From contig JAAAUF010000404.1 of NCBI GenBank assembly GCA_015499985.1, positions 1 through 35,585 of the forward strand: a stretch of DNA of 35,585 nt, in the 5' to 3' direction. The stretch comes from Haplosporangium gracile. Its lineage: Eukaryota; Mortierellomycota; Mortierellomycetes; Mortierellales; Mortierellaceae. Both the position numbers and the translations under genes were made by a program. Shown here one piece after another: positions 19,638 through 30,540 of this stretch (position 1 is its first letter; every line of letters starts with the position of its first letter). Below the pieces are notes generated by a model that did not search any database, was not told where the DNA came from, and worked only from the letters and a program-made list of their open reading frames with translations.

Positions 19638-21268
19638 CTAAGGACGACAAGTGTTGCGAGCGTAGTTCAGCAAATGCTCCAACTCGTCACCAACAACATG
19701 CCTCCACTGCTGACGAGGCTGACCCACTCGTCCTTGCCACCAGACCATACCCTGTGAGCTATCTGGTGCATACTCAGTCCTCTCCCCCGTCACGACATCC
19801 TTGTCGCTATACCATACTTTCTCCACAAACACCACTACGCCTGCTTCACCGTCTCTCTCGCGTCCAAAGAGTACGATGGTACTCGACCGCGTCCCGTACT
19901 CCATAGCAGGTCCACCAAGTCCGATACGCGGGATAAAAACTCGTTCGCGAAGACCCTGTACCAGGTTCAGAAGGCTTGCGCTTTCGTCCTCCGAAAACGG
20001 TTGGGTGTTGGTCCGGAGGAGTGTCAACATTTGGATCACCAGCCATGCAATCTCCTTTGTGTCGTCGTCCACAACAGCGTGTCCTGGTTCCGAACTGGTA
20101 TTGCTGTTGCAGGATGCGTGGAGTCCAGTTCCAAAGAGGGTGATACTCTGGTTCAAGACAGTCTCCAACGCATTGACGCCCACCTTGACCTTAGTCCATG
20201 GCTGTGTAAACACCGAGTTACTCACACCCACCACACTGCCTTCCAAGATCCTTCCAGCTACGGCATCTGTGGTCGTAGTATCAGATGAGTTGAAGACGGT
20301 GAGCTCGGATCCGAGACGGTTGCCTCCGACACACTGCTGGTCACCCGCATTCTGAACCACCAACAGGTTCAACCCTTCAAACTCGTCTTCCCATCCAACT
20401 GCCCGTCTCCTGATCCACTTCTCTGCCTGATCCTTCCTCACCCTGCATTCTCTCCTGTTCCTGCTCTCCTTCTCAGAGCCGTTCACAATTTCGTCCGTTG
20501 ATGGCGATGCCGATACTGATCCTATCTCGCTACCCTGCGCCGAGTCAACACCAACTTTCTCACCCTCCTCTTCCTGTTCCTCTTTGTGGTGCGCAGCAGC
20601 CATACTGACTAAAAACTCTCCACAGACTTTTCCCCTTGACAACTTGGGATCCCGCTTTGTCACCATATAAGCACCATCCTCTCGGAAGTTCGTCAGTGCC
20701 ACAAAATCGCCGTGGGTCGTCACCCCGAGCCATGTTCCCGAGATATCATTCGTATTCAGCGTCAGCGCGACCTGCTCCTGTTCATGTTCTTGATTAGAGA
20801 AGGAAAAGACTTCTTGGATGGTGTAGTTGGTAGCTTGGGAGGGCTGAAGGTCTTGGCCTGTCAGGACTCCTACGGGGCTCGGACGCTGTGATGTTGGTGC
20901 CGGGACTGGGGTTGGGACATCATTAGAAGAAGAGGAAGACTGGTGGATGGCTTTGGCGAGGATGGGGTCGAGGTCCCAAAAGTCTGCGCGGGAGGTCCCT
21001 CGTGCCAAGTACTCGTCTCTGTTGCTTGCTAGAGCGCTATTTTTCATATTATTGTAGCAGTATAAGGAGCATGAGTGAGTGAATGAGTGAGTAGTATGCA
21101 GGAGCAAGAAGGGGGATTGCGTGTGTCTACTTTTGGTCTTGTACACGTTGATATTCCATCTGTGTTAGTTGGTGCGTGCTGAGTGTGATGAATGGGTGAT
21201 GTAAGAGGTGCTTACAACTTGAACCGGGGGTGGTTGCTTGAGGGCAGTGTCCAGAGTAAGATGCACAT
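19638..21268 (-). CDS. NRDE/TANGO2-family protein
   Basis: Two exons (21268-21216 and 21036-19638) join in phase to give 483 aa. TANGO2-family proteins (NRDE domain, DUF833) are linked to Golgi organisation, mitochondrial lipid or haem handling; the molecular activity is not settled. Seen: the N-terminal MCILLW with the conserved Cys2, ASNRDE at residues 22-26, GTWLGVTTHGDFVALTNFRE near 135-155, and a late STIVLF segment. The start is chosen because only the small first exon supplies the conserved Met-Cys. At 483 aa it is much longer than animal TANGO2 (about 276 aa); the extra length is mainly hydrophilic Ser/Glu-rich inserts after LDPILAKA and after the LTNFRE block. The intron is 179 bp. 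Family call strong. Confidence 0.9.
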
Positions 21269-21772
21269 TGCTTGTTTCTTGTTACTTGTTGTGTTGAAAA
21301 TGTAAGAATGTGATGGTGTAATGAAGAATAAAATAGTTGGTTGTGTGAATGAATGAAAGTGATGTGAGTGTAAAAAAAAAAAAAAAAAAGCGTCCTATTT
21401 ATGTGTTGTCGAGGAACAGACACCAACGCGCAACACCAAAAGAGGGTGAGCCGGATGGATGTGTGGAGGACATGGGTGTTCGAGTCACACCAATCATCGA
21501 TCGATCATCGGATAGATTCTTCTTCATTTTCAGTCCACGGACCACGGGCAACGGATACACACACACAAACACACACAGGGAGAGAGGGAGAGAGGGAGAG
21601 AGGGAGAGAGACACGGAAACACGGAAACGCACTTTGAACCGACACAAACATTTTGACGTACTCATGCACACACGCACAGTCAAAACACGGAAAGAAGCAA
21701 TTGGAGCAAGAAATCTTGCCGAACAAGGTGAACACGTCGTTGTTAATAATAATGGTAATATACAAAGGATGA
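21269..21772. other. Spacer between NRDE gene and aspartic protease
   Basis: About 500 bp, presumably the NRDE promoter and the protease 3' end. It holds an A17 run (21373-21389) and a CA-rich/GGGAGAGA repeat (about 21560-21611). No gene seen. Confidence 0.6.
21560..21611. repeat. Compound microsatellite (CA)n then (GGGAGAGA)n
   Basis: A CA-rich run passes into four copies of an 8-bp GGGAGAGA unit. Confidence 0.8.
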
Positions 21773-23359
21773 TCAATGGTGTCGCCGTTTGATGGGTGCA
21801 ATGCCAATGGTCATATGCTCGACGTCAAAGACACAATAGTTGTTGCGGATAAACACATCCCCAAAGATAATGGTGTCTCCCGGTGTCGTCGTCACCGCAC
21901 TATAGCACCACCCTTCCTGTTTAGGCACCTTCTCACGAACAAGATCCTTGCGCCGAACTGAGAACAGACTACCGCCCATCCAGAAATCTAGGCTCCCCTC
22001 CTGGTTCGAATCACACGGCAGGATCCAGCCCTCCCATAGGTCCGACTTGGCCCCAATCGCTTTGTTGATCTTCTTGGCCTGTCCTATCGGGAATACTAGC
22101 AAAGTCGTGCCAGTGTCGATAATGGCATCGCCCTTGATCGACAGGTCCCTGATCCCGCCCAACTGCGCCCCGTCTACTTGCACCTGCCAATACCGCGAAT
22201 TAGTAATCGGCAAGAACGTCAATTCCCCCTCAAACCTCGAAGTGTCAATCGATCCAAATATAAATTCGCCATCACCACCATTCGCGTCCGACCCCTCGCC
22301 ATCTCCATCCCCCAGCCAAACTCCAAACACGGGTGCCGGGATCAACTCGTGCGAGAGAATAGTACTCAGCACAGTGTTACTAATCGGCCCCTGGACTTTA
22401 GCCTCAGCATCTTTCTGGTTCTCCAACGTCAACGCCGACAATGATGGGAACCCCAACCCAAAAACCCCATCAACCACATCCTCCAAAAACGAACTCGACT
22501 CCCTATCCGCAAGGCCAATCAACTGGTTCTCGATCGTTATCTCTGAAAACTCGAGACGGTCAATCGCCAAATGTCCACTGACGGTCGATCCGTCGCCATA
22601 GGCAATCTTCCAGGGTGTCTCGAGTTCTGTGACAGTTGAAGAAAGGGAAGGGTCAAACCGTGAATGACGGGCGCATTTCCCGTCATGGTCGCATAACATG
22701 GAAGGGATCCAGAGGTCGGAGGAACCAGTGTCCATATCCAGCTTGAACATCTGTGGCGGCGTCCCTATACCGACTACCCCATAGTACTATAAATTCATTT
22801 TATTGTTTAGAAAGATGCATTGGATGGTTAGGTCTTTGGGATGCATGAAAGCAAATTACTTGCAAGAAAAAGAGAAGGAGAAAGAATTTATAAAGATGAT
22901 AAAGAGTAAACAAAGACAGGGGACAAAAAGTGTGGCTACCTCGACATCATTCTCGACGTCCGTGACGGGTTGGCGTCCAAAGTCACGAGGAGACAATCGC
23001 CGGTGGTGTCCATACTTTTTTAATGTCTTGTATGCCCTCGCACGAGTGTTTTGTCGATAGTGTGTGTTCTTGTGTATCGGGATTCTACTTCGTTTCATTA
23101 GAAAAAGTGTTTTGTGTATCAGTAAAGTGGGCAAAGGGAAATGACGAGACATATATTTTTGGGACGCGTCGCGTTTGGAATTCTTTTTGTTTCTTTTTCC
23201 ATTTTTCGTGAACTCGCATCAGAAAAGAGAACAAACACCGTTGATTTTTGTCACGACGAAAAGAACATACTTGATGGCACCCCCAGCAGCGGCAATAACG
23301 ACAAGGCAAGAAGTCGAAGCGATTAAGGTGCAACATCCTATGGTATTCAGTAGCCGCAT
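21773..23359 (-). CDS. Secreted or vacuolar pepsin-type aspartic protease (family A1)
   Basis: Three exons (23359-23271, 23084-22940, 22786-21773) join in phase to give 415 aa. Seen: an N-terminal signal peptide (MRLLNTIGC, then a hydrophobic run ending VVIAAAGG), a basic propeptide (IPIHKN, ARAYKTLKKYG), and the mature core starting YYGVVGIGTPPQ. The two catalytic motifs are DTGS (D97) and DTGT (D302), with the flap YGDGS at about Y141. The C-terminal IIFGDVFIRNNYCVFD is typical of A1 enzymes. An acidic Gly/Asp-rich loop (GDGDGEGSDANGGDGE) near residues 238-252 is unusual. Expected to cleave proteins at acid pH in the vacuole or outside the cell; no GPI tail is seen. Start chosen by signal peptide and phase. 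Very sure of family. Confidence 0.95.
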
Positions 23360-24285
23360 TCTACTACTCTTTCAATTATGTTCTTCACTCGTCGTGGTCT
23401 GCTATAGATGACGACAGTTGCCGACGAGTGGAGAGGAGATGGACGCTTGGGGGGTTTTTTTTTGCGGTTGAGGGACTCCGTTTTGGAAAGATTTTTTGGG
23501 GGAAAGATGTTGGTCGTGTTTGAGATCCTGAAAGAGGAGCGTTGGTTGTCGAGGAGGGCGGATCGTTAGAGCGAGGGGCGAGCGTTGGCGTGATGGTCGA
23601 GATGGAGCAGGTGAGAATACGGCAGGTGAGAGATACAACAGGGCAAAGGAGGGTTAAATACGATAGAGACAACAAAGAAGCCAGGGTTGGTGTAGAAGAT
23701 GGGTGGGAGAAGTAGAAGGAAAATGACAGAAGGATGCAAAATTGGTCCGAGCGAGTGGGACCTATTTGAGGAATTGCTCAAAAGAAAAAAAGCACGATCG
23801 TCGGTCAAGGTAATCTCTTTGGCCCTATAACAAGTGTAGGTCTCGTTATTGTTTCTGAAAAGGGATTCACAGACCTCAGCTCTGCTGGGCCATGATGACG
23901 ATAGGCCACCGTACGCTCTCCATAAGGGTATGGCCCGTGTGCTGAAGATCTGAAGAGGGCCCAGAGGAGGTCCACGACGTCAGTTGGCATGAACACGAAC
24001 GTTTTTTTTTTGTGTGTTCTGTCCCTGTTCCCTCCAAGCTTCCAAGCAACCTTGTTTGTCGCGTTAAAGAACATGCAAAAAAATATGACGACGATTGCTT
24101 CACTCTGAGAATGGCGACTCACACTAAGCCCAATCACAGACACATATGAGGCACTCACTCTGTGCACGTTTCAACAAGTATATTTCATAGGTTTTATTTA
24201 CAAGCGGTAGAACAGGGTATCATGGTATCCACAACCATAACCTCCCCTAATTCTAAAATAAATAGAGACAAAAAGGATACTTCTC
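23360..24285. other. Intergenic stretch with a coding-like segment of unknown nature
   Basis: About 930 bp between the protease start and the PAP2 gene end. The first part should hold the protease promoter. A balanced-composition segment at about 23875-23995 stands out from its low-complexity surroundings and is open in more than one minus-strand frame (one frame runs 23805-24167, 120 codons). I recognise no domain in it, so no gene is called. Confidence 0.45.
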
Positions 24286-26276
24286 TTATATGGGGATGAG
24301 GCGCGACCCAGTGTCTATGACGTGCTTATTGGGGGTTCCATTGCCTGTCAGAGTCTCATCCGTCCGGTCGCGTCTAAAGAACTGTCCAAATCCAACTCCA
24401 GACTCATCACCTGGCCTCTGATTACTAGGACCGTCCATTACTAAACGGGTGTCATCATCATCTCCTGCATCGTCCCTGTATCTTTGTCCGTTGCTTTCAC
24501 GGTCAGTGCTGAAGCTGGTACCAAGGAAGGATCCACCGGGCAAGAAATCCTCCCTGATGCGTGGCGAGAAGGGACGGTCAGACTTGTTGGACGCTAAGCT
24601 AGGGTAATACTGCCGGTAAGCAAAGACCGCAAAAAAGAATCCAATGAAAGATCCTGCAGTGACATCCTCCCAATGGTGTCTGTAGTCCGACACTCTTGAT
24701 GTCGCAATCAATGCTGCCAGGATCATGGGTGCCAGGACCACCAGAGACTTGTAGATATGTCCACGTTCGTCAAAGAGATGCAGCTTCCCGGCAAGATACA
24801 TTGACAAGAAACCGAGTCCTCCGAAGGAGAAGGAAGAGTGGCCTGAAGGGAAGGACTTGAATCCATCCCTGAGCAACTCGGTGCGGGTACAGATGGTCGA
24901 GTTGGAGAGGAGATTGATGGGGTCACTGAGTTGGTCCAGAGGGGTGCCAGCATAGGCATTGTCGTAGAGTGAGAGGCATCTGTCGATAAAGTCCGGCCTT
25001 GGTCGTCCCACTGCGATCTATATCGTTTTTTGTTGTTACATCATATTAAAGGAATAAGGTGAGTTAACAAATCACAAATCAAGTGAGTAGACCAAACACA
25101 AAACGAGAATGGTGCAAGATCTATTGTTGTTGCTGTTGTTGTCGAGCGGGATAGAGATATGGAGAGGGAACAGACAACGATAACCGGGGGAGAGATGAGA
25201 TCCAGACGTTTGTTTGGTACTCCTGTTCGTCCTGTGTTGACAAGGAGATATACATTCAAGTGAGGGGGGCCATGCCATATCGCTTTTGTTTGTGGTTGGT
25301 GAGCGTGCGTGTGGAGGTATGGTGGGGTGAGGCCATGTGTTGCTGTCCAACTGCTTTTACTTCATCTCTGCCTTCTTGCTACTTGCTTGAATGTTTGTCA
25401 GTATCCAATCATGCTTGTTCAACCCCCGCTTTCTCTCTCTGCACGCTCGTTGTCCCCCTTCTTTTTTTCCGCGCTCTTTTTTGCTTGGGTGCCTCGCTTT
25501 GCTATTGCCAAGCCCGTCACCACGTCAAAGTCTATCTTTATCGTTCGTCCCCTCACTCCCTCCCCACGCCCTGTTACCGGAAGAACATCGCATGGCCAGT
25601 TGACAATACAACTGGAAAAATAAAGAAGCGGTGATGCTTCAATTTTGGTGGAAGAAGGATGAAAAAAAGTACCTTGATGCTGTCGGTGACGATGAGGACC
25701 AAGGATTGGGCAAGGAAGAGACCCAAGAGGCCGTTGTGCAGGTCGGTGTAAGACCGTCGCTGGAACACTGCGATCGCTCCTATAGCCACCATAGGCAGCA
25801 AGAACGATAGCGTCTATTTTTTTTTTTAGCATTAGCGCGAACAAAAGTGGATGAGCATTTCAGTTAGTGATGAAGAGTGAGTGACAGAGACGGGAGAAGT
25901 ATTGTTTGCACGACTGACTGATTACAGCCATTCACAAAAAGAACGTCGTGCTTCCTGACAGTCCTGCAACAAAAAAAAAAGGTGTTCCTTTCTTGTTGTC
26001 CTGTGGTTATGCGTGCCTCTGTTTTGACACTCTTTCCTGCAAGGGCAAATGGCAAAGTGAGCCCCCCAAGCCGGCTTAGCATAAACTTACGAGCAACAGC
26101 CAGAGAGGGACGGTCTCTTGTTTGGCAAAGGGATGCTGGATGGTGATGTCGCGGACGGAGAACTGGCGATGGTAGGGTTCGAGCTGGTCGACGAGGGAAA
26201 ATGCGACGAGGACAATGACGACAAGGGTCCAGTCTTTGCAATAAGACTTGAACAGTTCCTTTGTCCTTGTCTTCAT
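24286..26276 (-). CDS. PAP2-family lipid phosphate phosphatase (DPP1/LPP-like)
   Basis: Three exons (26276-26091, 25813-25673, 25017-24286) join in phase 0 to give 352 aa. The family removes phosphate from diacylglycerol pyrophosphate, phosphatidate or lysophosphatidate in vacuole, Golgi or plasma membrane. Seen: the three PAP2 signature motifs, K-x6-RP (KIAVGRPRP), PSGH (FPSGHSS), and SR-x5-H-x3-D (SRVSDYRHHWED). About six hydrophobic segments fit the usual six-helix topology (for example LVVIVLVAFSLVD, LLGLFLAQSLVLIVTD, GSFIGFFFAVFA). The tail is hydrophilic, Ser/Asp/Arg-rich, likely cytosolic. Start uncertain: an in-frame ATG at 26294 would add six residues. Intron 1 ends in A11-TAG; intron 2 is 655 bp. 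Which lipid is the main substrate cannot be told. Confidence 0.93.
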
Positions 26277-26294
26277 TCGCAGCGCTGAAAACAT

Positions 26295-27380
26295 TCTTTG
26301 AATAAGGAGAGAACGGGAAGGAGAGAAGGAGAGGAGCGGGGTGGAGTGGAGAAGGAGAGGAGGGTGAGCAGAACACTCTTCTAAAATAGAGAGGGAAGGA
26401 AGGGGGAGGAGGGGATAGTGGTGGGGTGGACAACGGACAAAGAAAGAAGAAGGAAGAAAAAAGAAAAAAGAAAAAAGAAAAAGGGAGAGGGAGCGGGGAG
26501 AGGTAAACAAGCGAAAAGCGCGCTTTGTTGCCATTCCTGTTTGGTTACAGTTTATTGCTCTCTGGCGATATGATGACGGGAAGGAAGAGCTACCAGTCAG
26601 AGTTAGGGCAGGACGGATCAACAGTTGTTCAGTCACACACACACATACACACACACACACATTGTCGACATGCCCAATTGTCCATGCCAACAGATAAACC
26701 TTGCTTTCGGGTCCATCTGGACCGCTCTTTTCCCTTTTTTTCCTTTTCTTTCAACTCACTTGTCCCGCGGACTTTTTTTTTTTTTTTGCTCTCTCGCTCG
26801 CTTACTAGATACTGCGCATGGATCTGCATAGGCTTCATTCATAACCAACCAAGAGATGCTCAAATTGAACATGGGATATGATTTTTCTATTCAACTGGAT
26901 AGAAGAAAGTTGGATTGGACTGAACTGGGGAGAAATAACAACAGCAAACAGAACCAAAAAAAAAAAAATGGGGCAAAAATATGCAATTGGTAGCTAACGA
27001 AACAAGGATGGCAAAATCCAGAAGAATACAAGGAAGCAGCACGAGAATGAGTGTTTAGCTGATTGACAAACAAAGCAAGTTGTGTGATATGATGCTGGAG
27101 GAGAACGATGTACATAAAGGGTGGGGAAAAGAACGAAAAGCTGAATGGATAAGAAAAATGAACAAAAGAATTGATCAGCTTTATGATATAGTAAAAGAGG
27201 TATGGTTAAAGTTGAAAAAAAAACAGAGTAAAAAAAAAAAAATAAAAAAAAAATAAAAAAATTACGATTGGCATGATGGATGCTGTTGACGCGCGTCGAT
27301 AATAAAAAAAATGCTATATTTTCGTCAAGTCAATTGGATATGATATACATATCAATGGCGTTGACACGGAAATACTACAT
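26295..27380. other. Intergenic stretch with simple repeats
   Basis: About 1.1 kb upstream of the PAP2 gene. It contains purine runs (26320-26510), a CA-rich microsatellite (26634-26661), a T15 run (26774-26788) and A-rich tracts near 26957 and 27220-27260. No gene seen. Confidence 0.6.
26634..26661. repeat. (CA)n microsatellite, interrupted
   Basis: CA repeat with one T interruption, upstream of the PAP2 gene. Confidence 0.85.
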
Positions 27381-27712
27381 TCAGTTTTTCCGCCCTCCGC
27401 TCTCGACTGCCTTTTGTCTTTGTGTTTCCTTGGTACCAGCACGAATAAGCATAGGGGAAAAGATGGCACCATTGACCATGCGGTTCATCACAGCGCCAGC
27501 GTATTCCTTCGCACGTAACTTCCATTATTAAAATGATCCTCTCCATTTTTTCCTCCTGTCCATAGTATTTGTGTGATTGTCATGGTTTATAAAAGGCCTT
27601 TTTACAAGCAATTCTCTGAACCTACGCTCCAACTTACCATCTCCTCCAGACTATTCAATTTCCTCCATATGCTCTCGTTCTCCTTCTGTCGGCGGCATAT
27701 CATTTCCCGCAT
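27381..27712 (-). CDS. Small two-exon gene, unrecognised, 70 aa
   Basis: I do not recognise this product. Exon 1 (27712-27638, 75 nt) and exon 2 (27518-27381, 138 nt) are separated by a 119-bp intron with a GTAAGT donor and a GGAAG acceptor, and join in phase 0. The join makes a continuous amphipathic, coiled-coil-like stretch (IWRKLNSLEEM followed by LRAKEYAGAVMNRM), then GAIFSPMLIRAG and a charged tail ending GGRKN. No signal peptide or clear membrane helix. The start ATG at 27712 follows an in-frame TGA, so further upstream exons could exist or have been lost. It abuts the end of a WD40 pseudogene on the same strand. Alternative: a relic 3' end of a larger gene. Confidence 0.45.
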
Positions 27713-28380
27713 CCCACTCGATCAAAAACCTCTTGTTAGTACCGGCAAGATCAAATGATGCCCTTGAAAATGGTGTCTAACACAGAGAATACTTTCTTGT
27801 TGCTGTTCCAAGTAAATTCAGCTTGGACTTCCAGCCCGCTGTTGCAAATGCGCAATAAGCGACTAGAACAATCCTTATAACTAGTGACAAACTGGAAAAC
27901 AATGAGGGTCTCCAGGATACGCTCTTGATAAAGTCAAAATATCCCTTAAAGTCAGCATCACCCCTCCTATTTTCGACCTCGTTTGAAGGCGTATGCCTCA
28001 ATCGAACTGTGCCATCCATACTGCCGGAGGCAATCTTCTGGCCGTCAGCTGAGAAAGCCGCGCAAACGACTCTAGCGGTATGTACTCGAGCAATAGAAAG
28101 TACTCGTTCAGTTTGCGCATCCCAGAGTCGCAACGCACCGGTCTTAGTGCCGCCGAAAATCGTTTGTCTATCAGGAGAATAGGCAATACACCGCGTATCT
28201 CTTCGAAGTGAGGACCATCCATTCAACGACTTGCCTGTCTCTGGATCCTACAACCCGATTAACCCATCTTTGCCGCTCAACACCAGGTGCCCTCTATTCA
28301 GCGAATACTTGACATTTGTCACAGGACAGTTATGCTTTTTTAAGACAAGAAAGCGGTGTTGGGTGTTAGAATAGAACAAG
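27713..28380 (-). pseudogene. WD40-repeat protein relic (C-terminal repeats)
   Basis: Minus-strand WD40 sequence with several breaks. Seen: repeat pieces HNCPVTNVKYSL, LSGKDGLIGL, RCIAYSPDRQTIFGGTKTGALRLWDAQT and VCAAFSADGQKIASGSMDGTVRLRH. An in-frame TAG at 28248-28250 sits where the conserved Trp of an LWDPETG unit belongs, which fits a TGG to TAG change. A later Trp position reads Arg (VRLRH). After SVSWRP the frame must change (about 27900-27930) to continue as FVTSYKDCSSRLLRI, and again near 27740-27755 to reach DLAGTNKRFLIEWDAG. The end resembles C-termini of NACHT-WD40 proteins that are abundant in Mortierella-like fungi (recalled, not searched). A probable intron acceptor with a CTAAC branch site lies near 28340. 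The 5' part is missing. Confidence 0.75.
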
Positions 28381-28782
28381 AAATGAAAGGAAGCAGTACA
28401 ATGTCGGACCGTGAAGCGGAATGAATGACAGAATGGGTGGGCGAGAGCGGGGTGAGATGTCAAAGGGTGGAAGAAAAAATGACAAAGAAAAGAAATGGCA
28501 AGGAACAAAAAAGAAAAAAAACACGACCTTTACCAGGCATTGCCGACATCACGCTCCGCGTCAGGATTATGCCTTCGCCAATTCACTCCAAGACATTCTC
28601 GACTTTGGTGTAGTGAGATTGTAAGCTCGTGTTCGTGACACAGACATCAGGGATGGCTTCAAGTGGCGACTGTAACTCTATTTATTTGTCCATAATGACA
28701 GGCTTTCGATTTCTTTTGTATGTACAAGACCCTGAGGTCTCTTCTTGCTTCCTTTCCTTCCGAATCAATCTGCCACGTCAAC
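28381..28782. other. Intergenic stretch downstream of the BAR-protein gene
   Basis: About 400 bp. The segment 28540-28640 has balanced composition and a minus-strand SRECLGV piece that could be a further decayed WD40 unit, but the frame is not maintained. Confidence 0.4.
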
Positions 28783-30540
28783 TTAAGCAAGCCCACAGAT
28801 GGTAAGCTCCCTCATCTGCTGCAAGATCCCATCCGCCTGCTCCGCCAACTCATACCCTTGCGGCTCAGGTGGGAAGAACTGTCTCAACCCCTCAAGCGTA
28901 TTCGACGCATCCTGTGCAAAGCTCAACTGACTCTTGACCACAGCCTCAAACGAAGGATCCAAATATGCCACTCTTGAATCAATAACTTTCGGTAACTCGC
29001 TCGTCAATTGAGCATTCATTGCCTCGTACATGTCCCGTGCAATGTTGGCTTCGTGTTCCGCCTGGGGCAGCTTTGATGAATCCTGAGAGGGGCGTTCGAC
29101 CAGCTTGCGGACCTTGGATTTGGCGTGATCGTATTCGAGGTATTTCTTGTTCCTGCGGCGGATCGCCTCGTTGATCTCCGGGAAGTAGGCGTAGTAACGT
29201 CCAATAGGTTCCAACACGGATGCTCTATATGACGTATCCTATTTAGATAGAGTTGTTGTTGTTGTGCGTTAGAAGGGTGTCCGTTGCATGTTCTCAATTG
29301 ATCGATAGATCCCATCTGCGTCTAAGCAACAAGGAAAAATAAACGTACGACTTCCTCACGGGCCTGTGATTCCATCTTTGTGACAGCATCCTTGTATCGC
29401 TGACCTGCTGGTCCAATGGGTGTTGACTCGTCATAGAACTGCTCCAGAGTGTTTGCGACCCTGACTTGTGCCGCCATCATCTCTAAATCGCGTATGGGTG
29501 GACATAGATGTGCGTTAGCGAGGAAAATAAAGGTGTCGTGTGGTAGGCAATTAACTGAGTACGGACGGGCAGATCATGGACCCGAATAGTAGAACCCAAA
29601 ATAACAAGAAATGCGCCAACACCACTCTGCTGCAGGGCGGCGTAAAACGAGACGATAGGCTGATGGCTGTGCTCTCACTTTTTGTTATTACCATTACTGT
29701 CTCTCCAGTTTGATTAACTCCCATTTCGTCATTGCACATGGAAACAAAGGAACGAGAAGTGTGGTGTGGGCGACGAAGAGGAGGAGGAGAGGGAGGGAAG
29801 AAGGAGTTGGAGATAGGCAAGTGTGAGCTGGAGAATATTATCTCCTTTATCTCACCAATGTTACTTTTCGCATGACCAACGACCAAAAACCAGCGCAAAA
29901 ATGAAGAGAGAACGAGGAGAAGGAGCACGAGGGTGGGGTGACAATCGACAGAGTTCACTCACTCACCTCGAAGGGACTTGGCGTATCCGTTGGCCTCCTT
30001 GTGCAGCTTCTCCGCCTTTGACCCCAGTCTGGAATGAGATTCAAAAAAGTTGAAATCTCTCATCAGTGTTCATTCATTCGTTACTTTACGTATGAAGGCA
30101 CAAGAGACAGAAGTGGAAAAGAGGAACTTACTGGCGGGCTCGCTTCTCTTCTTCTTCAAACTCGCGGTCGGAGGAGCGGTCGCCCATGTTGCCCGTCTTG
30201 GCCATAACGGTCGTTGTTGCCCTGTTCAGACTCTTTTTCAAACCAGACCTGCATTCATTGTTTTGAGGAGATTCGTGAATGAGAGAAAGGAATAAGGGAA
30301 TAATTGATCAGTATTTTTTGTTCTGTGAGCCAGGAAAACAGAAAAGGAGACAAAGAAGCAAGGGGGAGGAGGACGGAGGGTCTGTGTTTGTGTTTATGTC
30401 CTTGTCGGTTGTATGTTGCACACACAGACATAGACAACGGACACGGACACGGACACGGACACGGACACGGACACGGACACGGACACGGACAGACAGGCGA
30501 GAAAGGCATTTTAGTAGGGTTTTCTACGGTACCAACTCAT
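28783..30540 (-). CDS. RVS161: BAR-domain protein, Rvs161/Hob3 type
   Basis: Five exons (30540-30533, 30248-30132, 30028-29967, 29482-29349, 29238-28783) join in phase to give 258 aa; yeast Rvs161 is 265. The protein is an N-BAR-like dimer that bends membranes in endocytosis and actin-patch function and works with Rvs167. Seen: MSW start followed by SGLKKSLNRATT, EFEEEEKRARQL, EQFYDE, VLEPIGRYYAYFPEINEAIRRR, SKVRKLVE, YLDPSFEA and the C-terminal ELTICGLA. No SH3 domain follows, which separates it from Rvs167. The first coding exon is only 8 nt (ATG AGT TG) with a GTACCG donor; it is chosen because it restores the family's MSW start in phase. Intron 1 holds a (GGACAC)8 repeat; intron 3 is 484 bp. 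Very sure. Confidence 0.95.
30439..30490. repeat. (GGACAC)8 hexanucleotide repeat in RVS161 intron 1
   Basis: Eight perfect copies of GGACAC plus a partial one. They lie between the 8-nt first exon and exon 2 of the BAR-protein gene. Confidence 0.95.

Noticed and set aside
21990..22030. GGTTCGAATC as a tRNA T-loop
   Set aside because: It lies within the aspartic protease coding exon and there is no cloverleaf around it.
25018..25672. Open frames within PAP2 intron 2 as an extra exon
   Set aside because: The flanking exons join directly to make the K-x6-RP motif in phase, so no extra coding exon is needed.
26277..26690. In-frame N-terminal extension of the PAP2 protein
   Set aside because: The added residues are Ser/Phe/Leu-rich translations of purine runs; the family starts close to KDWTLV.
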